Assembly (NCBI GenBank): GCA_045658305.1
Contig: JAZOUT010000095.1
Coordinates: forward strand, 1-27,300
Direction of reading: 5' to 3'
DNA length: 27,300 nt
DNA from: Aphodosoma sp045658305
Lineage (GTDB): Bacteria > Bacteroidota > Bacteroidia > Bacteroidales > Paludibacteraceae
Below the pieces are notes generated by a model. It was not told the DNA's origin. It searched no databases and worked only from the letters and a program-made list of their open reading frames with translations. Of this stretch, positions 1-7,287 are shown piece after piece. A program made the position numbers and the translations under genes. Every line of letters starts with the position of its first letter. Positions within the stretch are counted from its first letter, which is position 1.

Positions 1-264
1 TAATATTGTTTTTTAATAATTTAACTATGTTAGTTTTGTGTTAAAAAAAATAATAATAAATTTATGTCTATTGCGCATTGTTATTAAAAATTTTTTTTCA
101 TATATTTTTATTTTTTACAAAAACAATACCATTCTTTAAATATTTATTATTATTTTTCCACAACTAATTAACATGTTTGTTAATAACTATTGTTAATAAA
201 ATAAAAGTAAAAAACTTTCAAATTTCAAATTTCGCATTTCAACTTTTTTTTGTACCTTTGTATT
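1..264. other. AT-rich leader upstream of mnmG
   Basis: Very AT-rich non-coding stretch before mnmG. It holds a TTTTCCACA at 154-162, one mismatch from the DnaA box TTATNCACA, and two copies of TTGTTAATAA (177-186 and 190-199) spaced exactly 13 bases apart. It then has four seven-base units (216-243) and the mnmG promoter candidate. No coding region or RNA gene is visible. It could be simply a promoter region or part of a replication origin; a single DnaA-box-like match does not decide this. Confidence 0.5.
253..260 (+). promoter_or_regulatory. Bacteroidota-type -7 promoter box for mnmG
   Basis: TACCTTTG matches the TAnnTTTG -7 consensus of Bacteroidota primary sigma factors. A weak -33 candidate (TTTCG, 230-234) lies about 18 bases upstream. 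The box ends four bases before the ATG at 265, so transcription would start at or very close to the start codon. Confidence 0.6.
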
Positions 265-2142
265 ATGAATTTTCAATATGATGTTATTGTTATAGGAGCA
301 GGACATGCAGGCTGCGAAGCAGCTTGTGCTTCAGCGAATATGGGTAGTAAGACTTTACTTATTACCATGGATATGAATAAGATAGCTCAAATGAGTTGTA
401 ATCCTGCTGTTGGTGGAATTGCCAAAGGTCAAATTGTTCGTGAAATTGATGCTCTTGGTGGTTATATGGGTATTGTTACTGATATGACTGCTATTCAGTT
501 CCGTATGTTAAATAGAAGTAAAGGTCCAGCTATGTGGAGTCCACGTAGTCAATCAGATCGTATGCATTTCATTATGAAATGGCGTGAAATATTGGATAAT
601 ATACCTAACCTTGATATTTGGCAAGATACTGTTACTGAATTATTAATAGAAAATAATGTAGTAAAAGGTGTAAAAACAACATTAGGTGTTGATTTTCAAG
701 CTAATAGTGTTATTCTTACTGCAGGTACTTTCCTTAATGGTCTTATGCATATTGGTCGTACTCAGATAGTTGGAGGTCGTATATCTGAACCTTCATCTTT
801 TGGAGTTACCGAACAGTTGAAAGCTATAGGTTTTACAAATGATCGTATGAAGACTGGTACACCTGTTCGTATAAATGGTAATTCAATAGATTTCAGTAAG
901 TTACAACGTCAAGATGGTGAAAATGATTTTCATAAATTCTCTTTTCTTGATTATAAACCACGTCCTCTTCCACAACAACCTTGTTGGATAACTTATACTT
1001 CTACTGCTACACATGATATACTTCGTAGTGGATTAAAAGATTCACCTCTATATAATGGTCAAATACAAAGTATAGGTCCACGTTATTGTCCAAGTATAGA
1101 AACTAAAATTGTAACTTTTACTGATAAAGATCAACATCAATTATTTATAGAACCTGAGGGACATAATACACAAGAGTATTATATCAATGGTTTTTCATCA
1201 TCTCTTCCTATGGACGTACAGTTTGCTGCTTTACGCACTGTGCCAGGTCTTGAGAATATGAAAGCTTATCGTCCAGGTTATGCTATTGAATATGATTTCT
1301 TCGACCCTACTCAACTCTATCATACTCTTGAAACAAAACTTGTAAAAAATCTTTTCTTTGCTGGGCAAGTCAATGGTACTACTGGTTACGAAGAAGCAGC
1401 TGGTCAAGGTTTAATTGCAGGTGTTAATGCACATATAAATTGTCATGGTGGCGAACCATTTATTCTTCGTCGTGATGAAGCATATATAGGTGTATTGATA
1501 GATGATTTAGTAACTAAAGGTGTTGACGAACCATATCGTATGTTTACATCACGTGCCGAATATCGTATTCTTCTTCGTCAAGATGATGCCGATATGCGAT
1601 TAACCGAAAAAGCATATAAGCTTGGATTAGCTAAAAAAGATAGATATGATTTAATGATTTCAAAACGTGAAACTATATCTAATTTTATAGAATTTACACG
1701 TAATTATTCGGTGCGTCAAGATATGATAAATGATTTTCTTGTTTCTGTTGGTTCTACTCCAGCGCGTCAAACAATGCGACTTTTCGATTTCTTGTTACGT
1801 CCACAATTAACCATAAATAATCTTTTAGATATAATTCCAGAACTTCGTCGTCAAACTGATTACATTGAAGAATCGCGTCGTGAAGAGATACTCGAAGCTG
1901 CCGAAATTCTTATTAAGTATTCAGGTTATATCGATCGTGAACGTATGGTAGCTGATAAACTTCAACGATTAGATTATATAAATATATCTGATAAATTTGA
2001 CTACTCTACTATTCAATCTTTATCAACTGAAGCACGTCAAAAATTGAATAAAATAAAACCACAAACTATTGGACAAGCAAGTCGTATTCCAGGTATATCT
2101 CCAAATGATATAAATGTACTACTTGTTATGTTAGGTAGATAA
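265..2142 (+). CDS. mnmG: tRNA uridine-5-carboxymethylaminomethyl modification enzyme MnmG (GidA)
   Basis: FAD-dependent enzyme that, with MnmE, installs the carboxymethylaminomethyl group on wobble uridine 34 of certain tRNAs in the cytoplasm. The N-terminus has the dinucleotide-binding pattern GAGHAG (residues 11-16). Family signatures follow: HIGRTQIVGGR, GPRYCPS, TGYEEAAGQG, and a C-terminal helical domain ending ASRIPGISPNDINVLLV. The 625-residue length is normal for the family. The reading frame is open from a TTG at 250, but that start would lie inside or upstream of the promoter box; ATG 265 gives the usual short N-terminus before the FAD motif. It is first in a same-strand run with apt and uvrC. 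Base composition is strikingly AT-rich compared with genes from about 3.5 kb onward. Confidence 0.97.
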   Translation: MNFQYDVIVIGAGHAGCEAACASANMGSKTLLITMDMNKIAQMSCNPAVGGIAKGQIVREIDALGGYMGIVTDMTAIQFRMLNRSKGPAMWSPRSQSDRMHFIMKWREILDNIPNLDIWQDTVTELLIENNVVKGVKTTLGVDFQANSVILTAGTFLNGLMHIGRTQIVGGRISEPSSFGVTEQLKAIGFTNDRMKTGTPVRINGNSIDFSKLQRQDGENDFHKFSFLDYKPRPLPQQPCWITYTSTATHDILRSGLKDSPLYNGQIQSIGPRYCPSIETKIVTFTDKDQHQLFIEPEGHNTQEYYINGFSSSLPMDVQFAALRTVPGLENMKAYRPGYAIEYDFFDPTQLYHTLETKLVKNLFFAGQVNGTTGYEEAAGQGLIAGVNAHINCHGGEPFILRRDEAYIGVLIDDLVTKGVDEPYRMFTSRAEYRILLRQDDADMRLTEKAYKLGLAKKDRYDLMISKRETISNFIEFTRNYSVRQDMINDFLVSVGSTPARQTMRLFDFLLRPQLTINNLLDIIPELRRQTDYIEESRREEILEAAEILIKYSGYIDRERMVADKLQRLDYINISDKFDYSTIQSLSTEARQKLNKIKPQTIGQASRIPGISPNDINVLLVMLGR

Positions 2143-2151
2143 AAATATTTA

Positions 2152-2167
2152 TGTTCCACGTGGAACT
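2152..2167. promoter_or_regulatory. parS: parS-like centromere site 1
   Basis: A perfect 14-bp palindrome, GTTCCACGTGGAAC (2153-2166), sits in the mnmG-apt gap, ten bases after the mnmG stop. It has the CACGTG core and the TGTTnCACGTG half-site of the chromosomal parS sites bound by ParB/Spo0J in many bacteria. A parAB pair lies 9 kb away on the other strand. It could also fold as an RNA hairpin followed by a T-rich stretch, so a weak terminator role is possible. Confidence 0.75.
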
Positions 2168-2217
2168 ATATTTTTTAATTTTTATATATTACTAATTACT
2201 ATTTAATTTTATATATT

Positions 2218-2742
2218 ATGACAATTGAAGAAGTAAAAGCTAATATTCGTGATATAATTGATTTTCCTATACCTGGAATTGTATTTAAGGATTTGACTAC
2301 AGCTTTTAAAAATCCTGATTGTATGAAGTTTTTTGAAGATGAATTATATCGTCTTTATAAAAATAAAGGTATTACAAAAATAATAGGCATTGAGTCACGT
2401 GGATTTATTATGGCTCCTGTGCTTGGAAATAAACTTGGAGTTGGATTTGTACCTATTCGTAAAAAAGGTAAACTTCCTGCCGATGTTATTGAAATATCTT
2501 ATGGTAAAGAATATGGTGAAGATATTATACAAATTCATGCCGATTCTCTCGATGAAAACGATATAGTTCTTATTCATGATGACCTCCTTGCTACAGGTGG
2601 AACTATGAAAGCTGCTTGTGATCTGGTTAAAAAATTTGGTGTAAAAAAAATTTATGTAAATTTCCTTGTTGAATTAGATTTTCTTGAGGGTCGTAAAGTT
2701 TTTGGTTCAGAAATAGAAGTAGAATCTTTAGTCCATTTTTAA
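2218..2742 (+). CDS. apt: Adenine phosphoribosyltransferase
   Basis: Purine salvage enzyme converting adenine and PRPP to AMP and pyrophosphate in the cytosol. The type I phosphoribosyltransferase PRPP-binding loop is clear: VLIHDDLLATGGT at residues 117-129. Adenine-type features also match: PIPGIVFKDLT near residue 17 and IGIESRGFI near 57. The 174-residue length is normal. It follows mnmG by 75 bases and precedes uvrC by 29 bases, so co-transcription is likely. The ATG at 2218 starts the conserved N-terminus; no strong Shine-Dalgarno sequence is visible, which is usual in this phylum. Confidence 0.97.
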   Translation: MTIEEVKANIRDIIDFPIPGIVFKDLTTAFKNPDCMKFFEDELYRLYKNKGITKIIGIESRGFIMAPVLGNKLGVGFVPIRKKGKLPADVIEISYGKEYGEDIIQIHADSLDENDIVLIHDDLLATGGTMKAACDLVKKFGVKKIYVNFLVELDFLEGRKVFGSEIEVESLVHF

Positions 2743-2771
2743 ATTTTTCTATTTTCTATTATTTTACCTAT

Positions 2772-4580
2772 ATGAAAGAAAATATTAAGCAGATAATTTC
2801 TGTTATGCCATCTACACCTGGAGTATATCAATATTTCAATGCAGATGGTAAAATTATTTATGTAGGTAAAGCAAAAAATCTAAAACGTAGGGTTTCATCG
2901 TATTTTAATAAAGTACATGATTCAATTAAAACTAATATATTAGTTAGCAATATTGCAGATATAAAATATATTTGTGTAAATACCGAAGCTGATGCTCTAT
3001 TGTTAGAAAATAATCTTATAAAAAAATATCAACCACGATATAATATTCTCTTAAAAGATGGTAAAACTTATCCGTGGTTGTGTATCACAAAAGAGCCATT
3101 TCCTCGAGTTTTCAAGACTCGAAATGTAGTGCGTGGTGCCGATTATTTCGGTCCTTATCCTAGTAGTTGGACTCTCGATTTATTACTCGAATTGATACGA
3201 GAGCTATACCCTATCCGCACTTGTAAGCATCCATTATCAGAACAAGGCATCGCATCTCACAAATATGATGTATGTTTACAATACCATATAAAAAACTGTT
3301 TAGCTCCATGTGTTGGTTGTCAATCGCAAGAAGAATATCAAAAATTTATTGATGAAATTCGTGAAATAGCCAAAGGTCGTTCTCATATTATTACTGATTA
3401 TCTCATGCAGCAGATGCAACAATTGGCTGCTGAATATAAATTTGAAGAGGCTCAAAAAATTAAAGAAAAGTACGATTTAATCGTAAAATATCAATCAAAA
3501 ACAGTTATCACCACTACAAGCGATAACGATATCGACGTTTTTGGTTACGCCGAAGATGAGCAAAGTGCCTATATCAATATTTTGCGTATTGCTGGCGGTT
3601 CCGTTGTACAAGGATTTACTATTGAGTATAAAAAGACACTCGACGAACCAAAAGAAGAGATTCTTGCTTTGGCAATTGTCGAATTACGCGAGCGTTTTAA
3701 GAGTATTTCTCGCGAGGTAATTGTGCCTTTTATGCCTGATATTGAGCTAGATAAGGTCAATTTCATTATACCTCAAAAAGGTGATAAGAAAAAACTCTTA
3801 GACCTTAGTATTCAGAATGTTAAGCAATATCGTGTTGATAAATACAAGCAGAGTGAGAAACTCAATCCTGAGCAACGCCAAGTACGTTTGTTAAAGGAGA
3901 TACAAGAGCGTCTCTATCTCGACAAACTACCACAACATATCGAGTGTTTCGACAATTCCAATATTTCTGGTAGCGATGCTGTCGCTGCTTGTGTGGTCTA
4001 TAAAATGGCGAAACCATCGAAAAAAGACTATCGTAAGTATATCATAAAAACTGTGGTTGGACCCGACGATTATGCTTCTATGGCAGAGGTTGTGCATCGT
4101 CGCTATAGTCGTATGATTGCCGAAGGCACTCCCCTACCCGACCTTATTCTCACTGATGGTGGCAAGGGGCAGATGGAGATTGTTCGTCGTGTGGTCGAAG
4201 ACGAGTTAGGTTTAAATATCTCTATTGCGGGTTTAGCTAAAAACGACAAGCACCATACGTCTGAAGTTTTGGTAGGTTTTCCACCACGTTCGATAGGACT
4301 CAAACCAACCGACACTCTTTTTAAATTTCTTGCTTCGGTGCAAGATGAGGTTCATCGTTTTGCTATCACTTTCCATCGCGACAAGCGAAGCAAGTCACAA
4401 ACTCAGTCCGAACTCGATAAAATATCTGGTGTGGGCGAAAAAAACAAAAATTTGCTCTTAAAGCACTTCAAATCCGTAAAACGAATCTCTTTGGCTTCCG
4501 AAACCGAAATTGCCGAAGTTGTCGGAAAGTCCAAAGCATCAATTATTTACGCACATTTTCATCCCAAAATGGAGCCTTGA
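2772..4580 (+). CDS. uvrC: Excinuclease ABC subunit C (UvrC)
   Basis: Nuclease subunit of nucleotide excision repair; with UvrB it cuts on both sides of a lesion. The GIY-YIG domain (about residues 15-95) shows TPGVYQYF, IIYVGKAKNLKRR and catalytic-type E79 in TEADALLLENN. A UVR motif (about 206-240) would contact UvrB. The RNase H-like domain has IECFDNSN (D394), LILTDGGKGQ (D462) and the VHRFAITFHR histidines. A helix-hairpin-helix region (ISGVGEKNKNLLLKHF) closes the protein. The 602-residue length is normal. The 5' part is AT-rich with GAT/TAT-type codons, while from about position 3500 GAC/TAC-type codons become frequent; the frame is intact across this change. Confidence 0.97.
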   Translation: MKENIKQIISVMPSTPGVYQYFNADGKIIYVGKAKNLKRRVSSYFNKVHDSIKTNILVSNIADIKYICVNTEADALLLENNLIKKYQPRYNILLKDGKTYPWLCITKEPFPRVFKTRNVVRGADYFGPYPSSWTLDLLLELIRELYPIRTCKHPLSEQGIASHKYDVCLQYHIKNCLAPCVGCQSQEEYQKFIDEIREIAKGRSHIITDYLMQQMQQLAAEYKFEEAQKIKEKYDLIVKYQSKTVITTTSDNDIDVFGYAEDEQSAYINILRIAGGSVVQGFTIEYKKTLDEPKEEILALAIVELRERFKSISREVIVPFMPDIELDKVNFIIPQKGDKKKLLDLSIQNVKQYRVDKYKQSEKLNPEQRQVRLLKEIQERLYLDKLPQHIECFDNSNISGSDAVAACVVYKMAKPSKKDYRKYIIKTVVGPDDYASMAEVVHRRYSRMIAEGTPLPDLILTDGGKGQMEIVRRVVEDELGLNISIAGLAKNDKHHTSEVLVGFPPRSIGLKPTDTLFKFLASVQDEVHRFAITFHRDKRSKSQTQSELDKISGVGEKNKNLLLKHFKSVKRISLASETEIAEVVGKSKASIIYAHFHPKMEP

Positions 4581-4659
4581 GAATCGAATATTTTTTTGAA
4601 ACCCTCCTACCTATAAGCTTTATAATACTATAATTTTAATAATTTTTGTGGTAAACCAA

Positions 4660-4725
4660 AAATTTGCGAAGTTGCGAAGTTGCAAACTTCAATTTTACTT
4701 CGAAATTTCGCAACCTCGCAAATTT
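4660..4725. repeat. Inverted repeat, 19-base arms
   Basis: AAATTTGCGAAGTTGCGAA (4660-4678) and its reverse complement at 4707-4725, with one mismatch, separated by 28 bases. The arms are built from TTGCGAA-type units, like other seven- or eight-base tracts in this window. No T-run follows, so it is not a typical intrinsic terminator, although it could form an RNA structure after uvrC. Confidence 0.7.
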
Positions 4726-4745
4726 CAATATTTGAGATGTCACTC

Positions 4746-4784
4746 TTCTTTGAGATAGGTTGCTTGAAGGTATAGTATAGTTTA
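4746..4784 (+). repeat. Interspersed GCTTGAAGGTA repeat, copy 1
   Basis: CTTCTTTGAGATAGGTTGCT and the following GAAGGTA match the reverse complement of 12694-12712 and neighbouring bases almost base for base, and share the GCTTGAAGGTA core with 25589-25599. This copy ends about ten bases before the REPIN-like element. Confidence 0.75.
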
Positions 4785-4793
4785 GGAAAAACG

Positions 4794-4910
4794 AATACCC
4801 ACTCACAGTGTGTACTCTTCTATATTTTTCTCCAAATTTAAATATACTATACAGCAAGGTGCAAGCAACCCTCACCTAACCCAAAAAATACCCACTCACA
4901 GTGTGTATTC
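4794..4910. repeat. REPIN-like intergenic element, copy A
   Basis: About 117 bp bounded by two 24-base motifs, 4794-4817 and 4887-4910, that differ at one base. Their shared core is CCCACTCACAGTGTGTA. Read on the minus strand, the interior (GGGTTGCTTGCA, then GCTGTAT, then a TTTAA/TTTGG stretch) aligns with the interior of copy B at 16500-16565. The right-hand motif ends 32 bases before the start codon of the transporter gene. No open reading frame is carried, so it would be non-autonomous. Confidence 0.75.
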
Positions 4911-4942
4911 GTTTTTTTTTGAAAAAAACAAAAAACTATTAT

Positions 4943-6355
4943 ATGGAACAACAAACTCAAAAACTCAAATTTTCAACGGCCTTCTGGACGGCCAACGTTG
5001 CCGAGATGCTCGAACGCACGGCTTATTATGCTTTATTTATCGCAATCACTTTCTATTTGTCGAATATTCTTGGTTTCAGTGATATCGAAGCCGGATTTAT
5101 TTCAGGTGGATTTTCGGCATTGATGTATCTATTGCCAATTTTCACAGGTGCCTATGCTGACAAGATTGGCTATCGTAAAGCAATGATCATCGCCTTCACC
5201 ATGATGCCTATTGGTTATCTTTTGTTAGGTATATTACCATTTATGCTCGAAGGTCTTGGATTGGTTCACTATGCCGATGCTCCTGAGGGGGCCAAAGCGC
5301 TTGTAGCAAATATTATCACAGAGAATCAATATTATGGCTTGCAAGAGAGTCCACTCAAATGGTTGGTCATCCCAATCATGTTGATTATGGTGTTTGGAGG
5401 TAGTTTCATCCGTAGTCTCATTCGTGCCTCTGTTGCACGTGAAACAACCACCGAAACACGTGCTCGTGGTTACTCTATTTTCTACACTTTGGTCAATATC
5501 GGTGCTTTCAGTGGTAAGTGTGTCATTGACCCATTGCGTGGATGGATTGGCGAGCGTGCCTATATCTATGTCAACTTTTTCTCCACAGCTTTGTGTCTTG
5601 TTGCTTTGGTATTGATTATTTTTATGTATCATTCAGTTAATACTGAGGGTGAAAACAAAACAATGCACGAGGTATGGCAAGGATTGTGGAAAGGTCTCAC
5701 TAACAAACGTTTATTGATATTTATCTTCATTGCATCAGGTTTTTGGATGTGCCAACAACAATTGTACGCCACTATGCCTAAATATGTTATCCGTATGGCA
5801 GGCGAAGCAGCCAAACCAGGTTGGATTGCCAATGTCAATCCGTTGGTCGTAGTGTTGATGGTTAACTTGATTACAAAATGGATGTCGCGCTACACTGCTC
5901 TTACCTCTATGGTTGTAGGTATGATACTCGTGCCAGTTGCCGCTTTGGTTATGTCAACAGGCAATCTCCTTGGTAGCGAACCTATTTTTGGTATGCACCC
6001 TATCACACTTATGTTGGTCGTAGGTATCATGTTGCAAGGCTTGTGCGAGTGTTTCATTACGCCTCGCTATTTAGAGTATTTTTCGCTCCAAGCCCCTAAA
6101 GGCGAGGAGGGTATGTATCTTGGTTTCAGTCAGTTGGATTCGTTCTTTTCATCTATAATAGGTTTTGGTTTGTCAGGTGTATTGTTGCAAAAATATTGTC
6201 CCGACCCAAAATTATTCGAAACTCACGAAGCATGGCTCGAAGCTTCTGCTAATGCACACTATATTTGGTATTATTTTGCAGCCATTGGTGTAGCCGCTGC
6301 TGTCGGACTCATTCTATATGAAGTAATTACAAAACGCATCGATGCTAAAAAATAA
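4943..6355 (+). CDS. POT/PTR2-family proton-coupled oligopeptide transporter (MFS)
   Basis: Inner-membrane major facilitator of the proton-dependent oligopeptide transporter family, probably importing di- and tripeptides with protons. The family ExxERxxYY signature is present in the first membrane helix as EMLERTAYY (residues 21-29), followed by the loop GAYADKIGYRKA and about a dozen hydrophobic segments. The 470-residue length fits. The frame extends upstream to a GTG at 4901 inside a repeat; ATG 4943 is preferred because the upstream part is repeat-derived. Its stop overlaps the ribF start by one base (TAATG), implying translational coupling. A parS-like site lies within the coding sequence at 5431-5446. 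The exact substrate cannot be read from sequence. Confidence 0.9.
   Translation: MEQQTQKLKFSTAFWTANVAEMLERTAYYALFIAITFYLSNILGFSDIEAGFISGGFSALMYLLPIFTGAYADKIGYRKAMIIAFTMMPIGYLLLGILPFMLEGLGLVHYADAPEGAKALVANIITENQYYGLQESPLKWLVIPIMLIMVFGGSFIRSLIRASVARETTTETRARGYSIFYTLVNIGAFSGKCVIDPLRGWIGERAYIYVNFFSTALCLVALVLIIFMYHSVNTEGENKTMHEVWQGLWKGLTNKRLLIFIFIASGFWMCQQQLYATMPKYVIRMAGEAAKPGWIANVNPLVVVLMVNLITKWMSRYTALTSMVVGMILVPVAALVMSTGNLLGSEPIFGMHPITLMLVVGIMLQGLCECFITPRYLEYFSLQAPKGEEGMYLGFSQLDSFFSSIIGFGLSGVLLQKYCPDPKLFETHEAWLEASANAHYIWYYFAAIGVAAAVGLILYEVITKRIDAKK
5431..5446. promoter_or_regulatory. parS: parS-like centromere site 2 (intragenic)
   Basis: TGTTGCACGTGAAACA lies within the POT transporter gene. 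It matches the well-known Spo0J/ParB site pattern TGTTNCACGTGAAACA at every position and is palindromic apart from one base pair. Intragenic parS sites are common in bacteria. It encodes part of the protein segment SVARETT, so codon constraint alone could explain some of the bases. Confidence 0.7.
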
Positions 6356-7227
6356 TGAATAAAGTAGCCACAATAGGTTTTTTCGATGGTGTTCATTTAG
6401 GGCATAACTACTTGTTAGAGCAACTCAAATCAGAGGCTCAACAGAGAGCTATGCAATCTATGGTTGTCTCATTTGCCAACCATCCACGATTGTTTTTCGA
6501 CCCGAATTGTGGGTTGAAACAGCTCACTTTGTCCAACGAAAAACTCACTTTACTTAAGCAAAATGGTGTTGATGAGGTAGTTATGTTGCAATTCGACGAG
6601 CACTTGTCTAAACTCACATCGCGTGAATTTATGAAATTGCTTGTCGAGAAATACGGAGTTAAACTCTTATTGATGGGCTACGATCATCGTTTTGGTAGCG
6701 ACCGAAATACTTCGTTCGATGAATATATCGAATATGGTAGCCGGTTAGGATTAGAGATTAAGCGTTGCGACGGTTTTAGCGAGAGCGAGGTAATGGTGAG
6801 TAGCTCTAAAGTGCGTCGAGCATTAGAATTGTGGGATATACCTTTGGCTAATAAGTTGTTGGGATATAAATATTTTATTAAAGGTAGGGTAGTAGAAGGT
6901 CAAAAAATAGGTCGTCAGATAGGTTTCCCTACAGCAAATTTAGATGTTGATACATTGAAATTGATACCTTCAGATGGGGTATATGTAGTGGAAGTTGTTG
7001 TTAGAGAGTTTATTTATCGAGGAGTGTTGAACATAGGTAGCCGTCCGACTGTCGATGGCGACAAACGGACTATAGAGGTTCATATAATAGGATATGAAGG
7101 AGATGAGCTATATGGAGAGGAATTAGAGTTGCGCTTTTTGCGTTTTTTGCGTTATGAGCAACGTTTTTCTTCTCTTGACGATCTACGAGAGCAGATAAGA
7201 AAAGATTTCAATAGAGCTAATATATAA
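6355..7227 (+). CDS. ribF: Bifunctional riboflavin kinase / FAD synthetase
   Basis: Converts riboflavin to FMN and then FAD in the cytosol. The N-terminal adenylyltransferase domain has GFFDGVHLGH (residues 8-17) and VSSSKVRRAL, the equivalent of the ISSTxIR motif. The C-terminal flavokinase domain has GRQIGFPTANL (PTAN at 192-195), PSDGVYVVEV and GVLNIGSRPTV. At 290 residues it is slightly short for the family (often about 305-315) because the N-terminal lead-in before the nucleotidyltransferase motif is minimal. Start ATG 6355 overlaps the stop of the transporter gene. It ends just before a strong bidirectional terminator shared with the convergent alkaline phosphatase gene. Confidence 0.96.
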   Translation: MNKVATIGFFDGVHLGHNYLLEQLKSEAQQRAMQSMVVSFANHPRLFFDPNCGLKQLTLSNEKLTLLKQNGVDEVVMLQFDEHLSKLTSREFMKLLVEKYGVKLLLMGYDHRFGSDRNTSFDEYIEYGSRLGLEIKRCDGFSESEVMVSSSKVRRALELWDIPLANKLLGYKYFIKGRVVEGQKIGRQIGFPTANLDVDTLKLIPSDGVYVVEVVVREFIYRGVLNIGSRPTVDGDKRTIEVHIIGYEGDELYGEELELRFLRFLRYEQRFSSLDDLREQIRKDFNRANI

Positions 7228-7247
7228 GCTTATAATAGAGTTGTAGT

Positions 7248-7287
7248 AAATAAAAAGGGCGCAATCTACATTGCGCCCTTTTTATTT
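7248..7287. terminator. Bidirectional intrinsic terminator between ribF and the alkaline phosphatase gene
   Basis: A perfect 18-bp stem (7248-7265 with 7270-7287) around a four-base loop has a GGGCGCAAT core flanked by A and T runs on both sides, so it can stop transcription from either direction. It is bracketed by a further inverted pair, AAGCTTATAA (7226-7235) and TTATAAGCTT (7286-7295), which overlap the two stop codons. Confidence 0.93.

Larger units (their letters stand above)
4581..4942. other. Repeat-rich intergenic region between uvrC and the POT transporter
   Basis: 362 bases without a convincing gene. From left to right it holds a 19-base inverted repeat (4660-4678 and 4707-4725), a copy of the GCTTGAAGGTA repeat (4746-4784), and a REPIN-like element with two near-identical 24-base motifs (4794-4817 and 4887-4910). 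Small open frames here overlap the repeats and resemble no known protein. No TAnnTTTG promoter was found, so the transporter promoter is unidentified. Confidence 0.7.

Noticed and set aside
1660..1673. ACGTGAAAC in mnmG as a parS site
   Set aside because: Right half-site only; the left side reads TTTCAAA, with no CACGTG core.
2394..2404. CACGTG core inside apt as a third parS site
   Set aside because: The flanks (GAGTCACGTGGATTT) lack the TGTT/AACA arms; only the six-base core and two or three neighbours match.
4734..4920. CRISPR array in the repeat-rich gap
   Set aside because: Only two direct copies of the motif occur, the spacer-like interior is itself conserved in another copy at 16500, and no cas genes are present.
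4901..4942. GTG start at 4901 for the POT transporter
   Set aside because: The extension is encoded by the repeat motif and a poly-T/poly-A stretch, and family members start close to the ATG at 4943.
4810..5082. Small open frame overlapping the start of the transporter gene
   Set aside because: It overlaps a real gene in another frame, is partly repeat-derived and shows no recognisable domain.
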